Made by a program: the position numbers and the translations under genes. Shown piece after piece: positions 10,593 to 21,313 of a DNA stretch of 64,000 bases. Numbering within the stretch: the first letter of the stretch is position 1; every line of letters begins with the position of its first letter. The DNA comes from Oikopleura dioica (taxonomy: Eukaryota > Chordata > Appendicularia > Copelata > Oikopleuridae), in the NCBI GenBank assembly GCA_907165135.1, contig OU015568.1, positions 3,790,501 through 3,854,500 on the forward strand, given 5' to 3'. The notes beneath the pieces are model-generated. The model had not been told where the DNA came from and did not search any database. It saw nothing but the letters and a program-made list of their open reading frames with translations.

Positions 10593-13500
10593 TTACTGAG
10601 GATGGCCCATGAAATTCATCGCCGTTTGGGGAAGAGCTAGAATCGATGGATGCGGAGCTGGGGCTGGAGAAGACCGGGTTCTCTCAACCACTTCCTGAAA
10701 GAATTAATGAAAATTCTGAAATAATGATGTTCAAATCCACCTTGAAAATAAAGCCCAATCGATGCGTGTCGCTGACTTTCTTCAACTCCGCCGCTAGAAT
10801 TCTCATGTCCGGAATCGCTTTGATTAAATCTCTAAATCTTCCTTGTTGTCTTTTTCTGTCAACCAGCCAGTGCTGACAGAGGAACCAGAATCGTTTGTTG
10901 AGAGCTTCTACTTTCACCGATTCTTGGAGGCCGACAATATCTTAACGAAAAAGCTTGAACATCATCAACAGAAATTTAGAGTACCGTGATTCAGAAAATT
11001 GATGAGCTTCATGATACAAAACTCATCATGAGTAATGTCTAGCGCTGCAAACTGACTGTAAACCGATGCAGTCTTCTTGATCAGCTTTAACTCTTCTTCT
11101 GTTGGCTCGAAGTTGCTAGAATTAGGAATAGAATGATGAAAAAGAGGAGAAACAAACCTGAAATTCGAGGAATTCGCAACTGCGACACCAAGGGTTTCGA
11201 AAACGGCACGATGATGGATTGTTAGTGATGAGAGGAGCATCGTTTCAGCCCTAAAAATTTGTTGAGTAGGAGATCTGATGAACATTGGTCATATGATATG
11301 ACTCATATCCATACAAATGAAAGTAATTTGGGCTGATTATTATGCTATGAAGATATCTTGATTCTATAAATTATACACACTAGAAAAGAATTGAAAGTTA
11401 GCTCACCTAGCTTAGTATCGAAAATTTTAAACCTACTCATTTTTTTTAAGTTTTATGGTTTTTCGATTCAAGGCATTTGGTAAAAATTCTTCATTTTCTT
11501 CAGATAAAAAATTCCGAGCAAATTTTAATTGATAGTATATTTTCATATGTTCCGCTTTTACAATACCGATTAAGTCATTCGATTCAATATATATTTGAAA
11601 TTTTAAGCCCCGATTTAGATATTGCTATTTTAAGTGTCGGTATCAGAAAAAAATTTTCTTAGTAGAAAGCCCGAGTCAAGTTCTACGCGTTTTTTTTTAT
11701 TTAAGCTCTTTCAGAACCTGACTCAGGCTTTCTTCTATGGTTAACAAGCCCTTATGTCAGATAACTTAAGTTATCTGCGTTATCCTGATTCTTATCTTAC
11801 CATGTGCTCATGAGTAGGGTCGTATGATCATGAAGTGATATTTCGCTGGAAAAGGGAAGCGCTTTTGCCCAGTCTATTTGTCGCCGCAATAATTCGTCGG
11901 CGGTTTTGGCGAGAGTCATCATCAGCGACTTTAAATTGGAATGAAAAAGAAGGTCAAAGCTTAATTCCTTACATCCGGCGTAAACGGGTCGGCGGCGGTG
12001 ATATCGCGCAGGGGTGGCAGGGCGCCGCGCTCCTCGATTTCGATCACGTCCCCGACCGCGTCGTGGGTGCGCTGCTCGATGCTCTGGGTGGCGGTGAGGG
12101 CGGGGGCGAAGTTGGTGTGGTCAAGCATTGTGGGGCGGAAAATCGTCGATGCTAGGGAATTTTTTTGAAGAAAAATCAAAATTTTTTAAGAAAAGATGAA
12201 ATTTTTGACGATTTTTTTCATCAAAAAGTCGGAAGTAGTAATAAGTTCTTACGTTGTCTAAGAGCAGGCGACTGCTCAAGCGCTCTCGAGATCGGAAGTG
12301 AACTTTCGGGCAGCCGAAGTGGCATGTGACTCTGGGACTGCGAGTGGGGCTGCGTAAGAGCCTGAATGGGATTGGCGGATCCGCCGCTGATCGCAGCGCG
12401 CTCCTCGACGAACACGGAGCCGTCCATCACGGCGGCAATTTCTTCCGGGGTCATTTGAATCGGCCCGATTGATTTGTTACGACCACCTGGCATTCCATCT
12501 TCGCGGATGGCTGAAATAAGGGATTAAGACCTTTGGTTACGCAACATTCCTTTTTGGTCTTAAGAAATTACCTTTTCTGTTCATTCCGCATTCGAGACAT
12601 CTTTTCAGCCGACAGTATTGACATCGATTTCGCTGTTTTCGCGACATCATACACTGTTTATCCCTCGTACATCTATACACTCTTCTGTTGCATATCGATC
12701 GTTTAAAAAACCCCTTACAGCCTTAACAAATGATTAAAAATAATCCCCCCAATAAGGGTGTCTACCTTCACAACTGATGATTCCATAGTGAAGTCCTGTT
12801 GCCCTGTCGCCGCAAATTCGACAACTTTTTTCAGCATTTTGACTTCCGCCCCTCGAGACTTCAGATGTTTCTAGAGTCAATATCAGCATATATAATCATA
12901 TTATATTTTTACCGGTTCTGACGGGAGAACGACTTTGTTGAAGAATCGAAGCTGCTGGCTGCTGATGACTTTGCACCATGGAGTGCACCATCATGTTTGC
13001 CGTGGGAGGCGTGTTTCCTGCCCCGAAGCCATTGCCTGGAAATATTATTTTGAAGAGTTTTTACTAGGTTTTCAAAAAATAAGTCATCAATTACTAATTG
13101 ACAATTAACATTTTTCCTGTATTTTTTAGCTTTTTGACCCCATTTTAGCAAAATTTCGGTCCAAAAAGAGGAGAAATTTTCATTTTTGTTAAACAATTTT
13201 GCTTTATTATTGCTTGAATTAAAGAAAAAAAATCATCTTAGATAAATTGCTAATAAAAAATTCTGCATAATGAATGCGTAGGGTGTCCGTGTTCATATTT
13301 GATTCCGCTCTGGCTAAGTTCCACAGGTTCTATCTGCCTCGGGCTTCACTTTGGCGCCCTGCCAGCCCGAGCTGCCGAACGACGCGGCGGCGTTGGCAGA
13401 ACGCCAAGTCCAAGTACAATTCAAACTCAAATTTAAACGCCAAAGCCAAGACTTTCTCTCTTTTATCAGCACCTCACAACTTGATTGCAAATGTCAAAAA

Positions 13501-14011
13501 TATCTATATAATAATAGCCAGCCCCTCGCAATCTATTTTTAGCGCTATTCCCTCTGAAGCGCTTTTTCTAAAAACTTGCGTAATAGAGATCATGTGATCA
13601 GATCTCAAAAATATAAACATGGATTTTTATTTAGAAAGTCATTCTTAGATAAGCATTTTCAACCTTTTTTCGGGCCATTAAAAATGATCTGAAGTTTTTT
13701 AACATATAAAAAACGTCAAATAAAAGAGTTTTATGAAAAATGCCTTCTTTTTTATGCATAAAAATGACAAATTTCGATGATATTTATTAGCCTAATAAGC
13801 TCCTCTACCCCCTTAAAATCCTCTGAAACGTACCTGGTAGGCGAAATCCAGCAGGGAAGCGCCCCTGCTGGGGAAGGTGATATGGGAAAGTCGTAGGATA
13901 AATCGGCATCTGTAGGGATGGCCTTGCACTCGGATATCTCTGTTCTTTCTTTCTCGCTCTAGAATCTGATGAATGAAGAAATCCGTTTCCTATTCCCGTC
14001 GACGTTCCCAA
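10593..14011 (-). CDS. NR6A1: nuclear receptor NR6A1 / germ cell nuclear factor orthologue
   Basis: Exons, 5' to 3': about 13834-14011, 12913-13035, 12766-12870, 12572-12721, 12253-12510, 11973-12151, 11801-11928, 11158-11250, 10985-11115, 10741-10940 and 10593-10694; all join in frame. The DNA-binding domain spans three exons: CRICGDRATGLHYGIISCEG, then KGFFKRSICNRRVYRCTRD and NRCQYCRLKRCLECGMNRK. The GCNF-specific extension AIREDGMPGGRNKSIGPIQ follows directly and fixes the subfamily. The ligand-binding domain begins around SLMMTLAKTADELLRRQIDW and AKALPFSSEISLHDHTTLL and runs through SVKVEALNKRFWF. The tail after GFIFK is Pro/Ser-rich and shows no clear AF-2 helix. GCNF is an orphan nuclear repressor acting in germ cells and early embryos. 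The N-terminal start is not certain: 14011 has no ATG, and a possible GC-rich alternative exon lies near 13350-13400. Confidence 0.9.
11655..11745. repeat. small inverted repeat in NR6A1 intron
   Basis: AGAAAGCCCGAGTCAAGTTCT and AGAACCTGACTCAGGCTTTCT face each other around a T-rich loop. The ACCTGACTCAGG core recurs at other foldbacks in this window (25670-25911, 42404-42535, about 50316-50335). Confidence 0.6.
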
Positions 14012-14239
14012 GGCCGCTATTATTGTGGCTAATTTTGTTGCTTCTTTCTCTCTCTTGTTGTTATTCGGTTTCTTTTACTCTCTTCAAGGCTGATAGTGAT
14101 TAAATCTCTAGAAAACTCCTTAATTTTACGTCTCTTTTCTGGTCTATTCTGCGCGGCGCCAAGGTTAATGAGGTAAAACAAGACTGAAGTCTCAAGCTCA
14201 AGCTCCGGGCGCGGCGCCGCACCTCGCACAGTGGCCAAG

Positions 14240-17226
14240 ATTTTGGCCCTGGCACAAGACCCAGGCGCTCAACTCAGAGTAGGGCCTGGCACAAGTCCCA
14301 CAAAACGATCCTGAAAACATGAAAGAGGCCATGTGACTGACTAAGGAACATAAGTTGACACTGTTAATGAGGAACTATTTTGTCTTTAATACCCTAACAG
14401 AATTCCATATCATTATCGAGTCCTGTAATATGTGAGATTCTTGAATATCTCCAACCATATTTCATTATTAAAAGTATATTTTAAGGATAGAATAGTCTAG
14501 TTTATGGTTTTTCAAACTAACTTTCGAATTCGCAAATTTTGCTTTAGTGGCTAAAATTGCTCTAATTCAAGTAAAATCTACAAAAATCTCCTTTCTTATC
14601 AATACGGTGGACGTACTAGAATCTTACTCCTTATATTCTTGTCATTCACGGGTCAGTTCAAGTTTCAGTAGTTTCGAAAAGTTTTCTTACTAGAATATTC
14701 TTCAAGTTTCTAGTAGAACTTAGTTGCTGCTTGTTACTCAAAGTAAACTATTGTAATTTTGAATTGTAATAGCCTGATCTTTATATGGGGCCATTGATAA
14801 TATAATACTCCTTTAAAATTTTCCATTTTCGAATTTTCAAAGTTGAAATTCGAATTCGTTGATAAGTTTTGCCAGCCTCTCCTGATTGGCAATAATCTCG
14901 TTTAGTCGCGTAATTTCCTCTTCATAAACAAAGCTTCATCGTTTCTCCACTTTCGTAAGTCGCAAGTCTTCGTAAATCTCTATGTCTTCGATTTGCAAGT
15001 GATCCTGTCTTGTCTTATAGACTTTACGGGTCTCTTGTTTCAGAAAAAAGTTCTCGCTGCGTTGCCGTTCGGCGGCTGGTCTCGGCCTTGACTGGTGAAA
15101 CGGTCACGATTGCTGGATAGTGAGTAGCGTCTCGTAGCGGAGGAGAGCCTTAAGGAACGCGAGGCCAGTCCGCTGATAGGCCAACTCAGCCGAGTAGTAA
15201 GGCCAGGGCCAGTAAGGTAGCTACTACTTCTAGGGTGCGCGCGGCGAAGGCGACGAAGCTACTACACCTTGGCGCGCCGCCAGTGACGCGGAGCAGGAGC
15301 TTGAGCGCCAGAGCAAGAAAAAAAATGAACGAAGAGGCCAAGTCAGAGGCCAGGAGCACAGCACCAGACTCGATGCTCTGACGGATACCAATTTGAAAGC
15401 CACGAGCGGGCACGAGCCCAGCCAGTGTACAGCTGAAAATGTAGCGTTAAATAGGAGAAATTACCAAATAAAAAGTACTTCCAGTCGAGTTCAATTGAAA
15501 GGAAAATTGAGCTACCGAAACAGATCAAGAGTAAAGTTTTGGGGTTAAATGTTATTCTGCCATTTTTAACAATTGTTTTGATTTTTGAGGGCCCTGATGT
15601 CTTGATGTTACATCAATGATGTAACAATACATCAGTTTTTATATAAAAATCAAGCTCGTTTATTCGTTCTTTTTGATTCTGAGAAAGTATAATTTTAATA
15701 GGAAGAAATGTCTACAGTTATGGCGCGACAATATGTGAGCAAATACGGGCTTACAGCGACTCAAGTCGATCATGTCCTGTCTGTCAATTATTGCACGTTT
15801 CTTTATTCCCGAGTCCGATTTGAATTCGGAATAAGATATGATCATACGATCTAATATCATTGTTTTTTCATATAATTTTCCTTTTCTAGTTAACTTTTGA
15901 AGAAGGAATCCATTTCTGAAGTAAATTTTATTCCGAATGTTTGAGAATTCTAAATATTATTGAAAAAAGCGTGCAGCGTGCTAAGTATGTCCGTGGCTTT
16001 GGCCGGCTAGGTAAGCTTACCCTCTTCACCTTTCTATCCTGCCCGCGAGTCCGAACTCGAAGGCTTTTGAAATCAGTATTTCTCGTCTTTCAAGCGTTTA
16101 GTGAAGTTTATCTTCATCCTTTCAGACAGCAATTTTTTCATGAGAATAGACTTTTCGGAAATTTTTGGGATATCTCAGTAGAGCTCGATTACGAAAATTA
16201 ATAGTATAGGTTTTGAAGTACTGACTTTTGGTTTTTCATTGATTGTCTTCTAGAACTTTTATCTTTGTAATGCAAATTAAATTGATTGAAATAGAATTGA
16301 CGGTGGTGATAAGAAAAATCGTGCTGACCCTAGCTAATTTTCTACTGCACGATCAAGCTCAGTGTTTTGGTCTTCGGCACGCGGAGGCGTCCGCGCAGCC
16401 AAAACATGTGACATGAGTTCTTCCAGAAGCCAGCCTCACGCGACTCAACTCGCCATCAATCATTTTTAGTTTCGAAAACACCATAAACAGTATTATTTCT
16501 TGAACTTTTTGTAATAAAATTATTCCAGAATTATCTGATATAATTAGCTCAGTACATCTAGTTCCATCAATCTTGATTCATACAGTACCATATTATATTC
16601 CTCAGGTGACCTGAGTCAGGTCTTTCCAGGTCTTGCATGCGAAATAAGCGATCTTTAAACGCCATTGAGTCCTCTTCAGATAGGCTTCGACAGACAAGCT
16701 ATATTTTTTAATATCTGCCGATAAGAAAGTCCTTTTCAAGAGCTTTAAAATTAGCCTTCCCTTACGACTCGTAAGTTACGAGGTTTTGCTTTCCTTTTTT
16801 TTTATTTCCAAATATCCAAAAATGGGCCCTTTGAGCGTAAAAAAACTACCACTCAAATTGATCGCCTTCTACGAAAGTATGGCAACCTTCGTTCAAAAAT
16901 TCACACTTTTGGCATCGATTTTCTGAGTCGAGAAGTTACCATTAGCATCAAAATCAGAATCATCGGACCGCATCAAAATCACTGAATTATGCACGATTTG
17001 AACTCCAGCGACGCGTTTTTTGACTGACAGTAGGTTCTCACCGTTCGGTTACTTTGTGCGAAAATGGTCAATTTCAGCCAATCGCTCTCCTCCATGTCTC
17101 CATGCGAAAAAGATGCTATAATGCCTGTTTTATTCAAAGAAAGAAAATGCAGCGAAATGATAATAGTAACAAAAAAGCGTAAAGAATAGATACAGATAAA
17201 ACTAAAGAAGAAAACGAATGGTGTGA
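14240..17226. other. gene-poor region with a GC-rich patch
   Basis: No supported coding exon over about 3 kb. The stretch 15040-15420 is clearly richer in G+C than its surroundings, with repeated AGGCCA motifs, but has no long open frame of protein-like composition. A small hairpin lies near 16361-16415 (GCGGAGGCGTCCGC between copies of TTTTGG/CCAAAA). The region lies 5' of the NR6A1 gene and may carry its control sequences; nothing specific is recognisable. Confidence 0.4.
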
Positions 17227-17621
17227 TTAAACTACCCGTCCTTTCTGAATCGCACCCTCTTTTGGCATGTAAGTGACGTAGGTGCCTTCAGTCGTCGCCT
17301 GCTTGTTAAAGACTTGGCCGCGCTCAGAGCGTTGAGCAGAACTTAATTGGAATGGAAAATCAAGATTGACATTCTCCCTATTCGAAATGAACTTACGGGA
17401 GGGGAGGGCGATTTTGCGCATCGTTCAATTCAGATCTCAATCTATCCAAGTCGTTTGCTTCTTTTAGTGGGCAGAATCGTGGACGGATGCATGTGTAGTA
17501 CCAAAATGCCCCCTTGAATTGGATTTAAGGGGGGGGTTCGATAAAGGTTGATAAACACTAACCAGGAGCAAAGAAGATGGAGCAAGAGGGAATATCATCA
17601 TTTGCCATAGACTTGTTTGCG
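17227..17621 (-). CDS. C-terminal exons of a single-pass membrane protein, unknown
   Basis: Three exons (17563-17621, 17397-17512 and 17227-17341) join in frame and end KGRVV-TAA. The first encodes a hydrophobic run (SLWQMMIFPLAPSSLLL) that continues into GAFWYYTCIRPRFCPL, a likely transmembrane helix followed by basic residues. The tail of about 60 residues is hydrophilic (ANDLDRLRSELNDAQNRPP; GQVFNKQATTEGTYVTYMPK) and would be cytoplasmic in a type I protein. Upstream exons must exist. The block at 18070-18215 is a candidate for part of the ectodomain, but I could not find a phase-matched splice. No family recognised. Confidence 0.5.
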
Positions 17622-18069
17622 CTTTTAAAATAGAAAGAAAATAATATTCAGAATATCAAAAATATTAATTAATTCAGTCAGATTGGCCGGCAATTTTAAA
17701 ACACTTTGACAGTAAAAGCCTTAAATTAGACTGTAACTGACAGTCTGAATTACAGAACTTGGTCTAAAATACCCTCAAATCTTGTTTTTAATAGACAAAA
17801 ATTGAATAGAGATTATGACTCATAATTATAGTTTTTACTATTTAGAAATGAGCTTATCAATAAGATAGATCATAAAAATTATTTGAAACGTTCCTGAGAT
17901 ATTTCCCTTCATCTTCTTCTTGCATTTTGTTTCTCTTTCTCTCTCTTTTAATATTTCTGTTATGTAAGAGACGAGTTGTTATTTCTCCGAAATCTGTTCT
18001 AATTTGACTTCAAGTTCAAATCTTAATCTCTTCTATGTTGACCGCATATTTTTATGTGTCAATATTGTT

Positions 18070-18215
18070 TTTTTATCTGACTTCGAAGAATTGAGGTTTG
18101 GTCGGACTGGCTCCTCCCTCTGGGTCGATATGGAAACATATTGCTTGACATTGGACATTCCGCTGCATAATGCACTCGATCGGATTAGCCGCTCATTATT
18201 TCTGAGCCCGATTCT
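18070..18215 (-). CDS. possible Cys-containing exon
   Basis: A minus-strand frame reads NPIECIMQRNVQCQAICFHI followed by DPEGGASPTKPQFFEVR-TAA. Three cysteines with short spacing and a protein-like composition suggest an extracellular exon. It could belong to the membrane protein whose C-terminus lies at 17227-17621 or to a separate short gene. The preceding AG is adjacent to in-frame stops, so its start is not defined. Confidence 0.25.
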
Positions 18216-18299
18216 AAATCCGTACAGATGTAAAATCATCAGCTCTGCAAATCACTCCAGGATAAGCAGAAGATCTATCTAAAGCCGGCCAACAATCAC

Positions 18300-19440
18300 A
18301 ATATTGAGATAGATTGACCTTCAGAAATCATTATTCGAATTCAATTTGCTTCATCTACCGAGTAATCGATTTTGATAAGGAAAAACGACTATTTGAAGAC
18401 TTACAAAAATGAGCTATTATAATTATTGATACCTTCTTAGTCTTATTTTTCTAGCTTCCAAGATGGCAATTGGAGCATTTTGGTCCTTTTTTTGAGAATC
18501 TTCGTAAGAGGCCTTTAGTCTTCAACGCTAGAATTTTTGGTATAAATAGGTTTTTGGCTTTATTCGGCCTTAACGATGATTTTTGATGATTGCCCCGAAA
18601 ACTAAGCCAAAATTAGCGACACCAACCGAGCCTTGTTTCATGCCTGGAGGACCCCTCCTAGTGGAAGAATTATAAATTGAAAGAAGAATAATCTCCTACC
18701 AGGGAATCATCGGTAAAAGTCAGTAAAATATCTTAATAAAATTATCAAGTTGTTAATCATTAATTATCATTGTAATAAAATATAATTTTATATTTCGGAT
18801 TTTTTATTTCGGAGTCACCAAAAAGACAATTTATGTTATGTTGTTTAAAACAAAAAACAGGCCTACTAAGCCTGGATAACCAAAGTTTTTCTTCCATAAA
18901 GAAATCTGTCAAAGAAGAAAACTGGGCCATCATTCTGTCCAATATATCAATCGTTCTTATTGGCAATCTGGCTTGCTGGTCATTAAAAGTTAACATAAAT
19001 GGATCATTGTCAAGTGTAGACATCTTTAGAGTTCTTACTTAGAACACACTACTAAAATTCATTCCAGTCATTTTCATCAAAAATCACTTATTCTTCGATA
19101 CCTTGCTTTCCGAAAATTTCAATGATAATGAATAATTGAATTTTTAATTATCTTATTTCTGCGATCTCTCATAATATGAGGGTAATAATCAATAATTATT
19201 TCGAAACTGGTCTAGCTTCCAATTGCTATTCCAAAAACGAGCCGACTGCTGGTGTTATCCGTTTGTTATTACAACTCATTCTGCCTCTTACTTAATTTTA
19301 CCGATCGCGTTTGTAGTTAAATGCTGAGCAGCGTTTTCCGTAAAAACAATTGTCGTTCACAAGAAAATGAAGTTATTGATTTCTACATGAAAATTCTGAG
19401 GGGCTAACCGTTTTCCGACGACAAGCGGTGTAGATAACAA
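18300..19440. other. no supported gene
   Basis: AT-rich. A minus-strand frame at 18760-19023 (MSTLDNDPFMLTFNDQQ...) is open but has no flanking splice logic or homology that I recognise. Confidence 0.4.
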
Positions 19441-19463
19441 ACACGGGGAAGACATGCAGCGGG

Positions 19464-19471
19464 GTATAAAA
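19464..19471 (+). promoter_or_regulatory. TATA box of CUB-domain gene
   Basis: GTATAAAA lies 76 bases upstream of the start codon at 19547. With the usual 25-30-base spacing, transcription would begin near 19495. Confidence 0.5.
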
Positions 19472-19546
19472 CCGCTACGAAAAAAGAAAGAATCATTCTT
19501 TTCTTCAGAAGAGAGAGATTCGACGCAGAGAGAGAAATTTACAAAA

Positions 19547-20710
19547 ATGAAGGTTTGTTTCTTTGAGAAGATTTTCTGTAATAAGAAAATTTTTCTCATA
19601 GAAATCGAATAAATAATTAGTTTTTTTCCTTGAAATTCACAAAATTATCATTTTTTCGATTTATTACTCGAAAAATAAATTTTGAACGAAAAATTTTAAT
19701 AAATTAAAATTTTGTTTTTCAAATCGAAATCCGTACTTTTTTCGCTGATTTTAACCCTAACCCTAGATTGCCTGGACACTCGCCGCCCTTGCATCAGCCC
19801 GTGGGTTAGGAGAAGAAGAAGACCAAAGAATCTGGAGCCCAGATTTGACCGAAGCACAGATCACCCAAAATCTCCAAATCGGCGAGACTTTCAGCTGGTC
19901 CGTTCCGGTGTTCCCGGATGGCAACGGAGACCCACGATACTTGCCCAACCAGTACTACCGGATCTACGTCACGGTTCCGGAAAATACTGCAGTCAAACTC
20001 TCGTTCGGCGCCGTCTTCGACGTTGAAGAGCCTGGCATCACGAATCAGTGCACAAACGATGCTGCCATCGTCTTCAACGGCCCAGACGGCAATTACGAGC
20101 TCGGCCGATACTGTGGAAACTCGCTTCCTGAGCCCGTCTTCGGCACTCGACAGGACATGACCCTCGTCTTCAAAACCAACGAAAACTCCGTCGTCCACGA
20201 AGGATTCACGGCTACTTTCGAAGTCATCGATTTGGAAGAACACGTCATCTCCTGGAATTTGATTCACAACGCTTTCGAGGATCTCAAATCCGAGATCTTC
20301 GAGGGTCACGATCATAAGCGAGATCACATTCAGGACAAAAAGGTAATTTTTTTACTTTTTGAAAAAAACCTTCTCAAACTTAAATTCAGGCAATACACTT
20401 CCAAAGAATCTACAATCGATTCGCTTGGATGAGCATCCACAGCAGATCTGACGGCCAGTGCGCAGTGCCAGCCGTGCCGACTTCAGAAGGCTTCATCCCA
20501 CCAACATCGGATTACAGCGATCCTTGCTATGCCATCGGCAATTTTATCCACTCGATCCGCAGCTTTCACGCTGCCTATGTCTGCCAGGATAATATTCCGA
20601 TGGACGCTGAAAATCGACGAAAAATTCCATCAAAAACCCTGCGGATGCTCAAGACCCAGGAAGACAATTTCACCAATAAGAAATTCCACGCAATGGGCTG
20701 CCTCTTGTAA
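19547..20710 (+). CDS. secreted CUB-domain protein
   Basis: The exons are 19547-19552 (ATG AAG only), 19767-20342 and 20390-20710. Splicing the two-codon first exon to the second gives a clear signal peptide, MKIAWTLAALASA. Residues about 60-150 fit a CUB domain: YYRIYVTVPENTAVKLSFG, then NQCTNDAAIVFNG and GRYCGN, with the paired Cys and aromatic pattern. The last 110 residues form a separate Cys-containing module (DGQCAVPAVP, DPCYAIGNF, YVCQDN, MGCLL) that I do not recognise. The product is extracellular. The first intron (213 bases) is long for this window and its 3' end is AACCCTAACCCTAG, telomere-like. A TATA box lies upstream. Confidence 0.75.
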
Positions 20711-20719
20711 CTGATCTCT

Positions 20720-21310
20720 CCTGTCCTCTAAAAATCGATCTAATGAAGAAAAGAAAATCTCCTGTACAAAATCATCCGACAAATGAAAACTCAAGCTTGA
20801 CTATAAGAAGAAAAATTTAAAAAGAATTATACTTTCTTCTGCTTATTTAAATGTGTGCTTTTTTACATTTTTTCAATAAAATAAATTTCAAATCAAAACT
20901 TCCGCCTCTTATCTGAAAATACCTCGAGCCAATAAAAAGGCTGTATTTGGCAAGCCGGCCAATAAGACCGTCGCCAAAGCAAATTTGATTGAAAAATTGC
21001 TCATTCGTAATTTGTAGTAAGCAGAAAAAGCCCGGTCTGGGGAAACTAATATTTTGACAATAGATATTGTTATCTTGTCTTGTCTTATTTCTATCAAATT
21101 CATTAAATTTGCGAAACTCAAAACAAGTTTGTCTTCAAAACTTTTAGTTTCCATTTGGACTTACTAATTGAATTCTCCGTACTCATGGAGTACGAACATC
21201 TGTTTTATGCAATTATTGCAAATTGCTGAGAAATTAGTCAAAGGACCATTTTTATTCATTTGATCAATTTAAATGCAAAATTGTGCTGGATTCACAAATT
21301 TCTGCAATAG
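20720..21310. other. spacer between convergent genes
   Basis: It carries the plus-strand polyadenylation signal CAATAAAATAAA near 20874. No gene is seen in the remaining bases. Confidence 0.5.
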
Positions 21311-21313
21311 TTA

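Noticed and set aside
13274-13597. 107-codon plus-strand frame in the NR6A1 5' region
   Set aside because: Arg/Ser-rich shadow of a GC-rich patch inside NR6A1's long intron; no splice context.
15186-15413. Ala/Leu-rich frame in the GC-rich patch
   Set aside because: Low-complexity product of GC-rich repeats; possible rRNA or SINE origin was considered but no recognisable sequence was found.
17520-17545. GGTTCGATAAAGG resembling a tRNA T-arm
   Set aside because: No matching acceptor or anticodon arms; it lies in an intron of the 17227-17621 gene.
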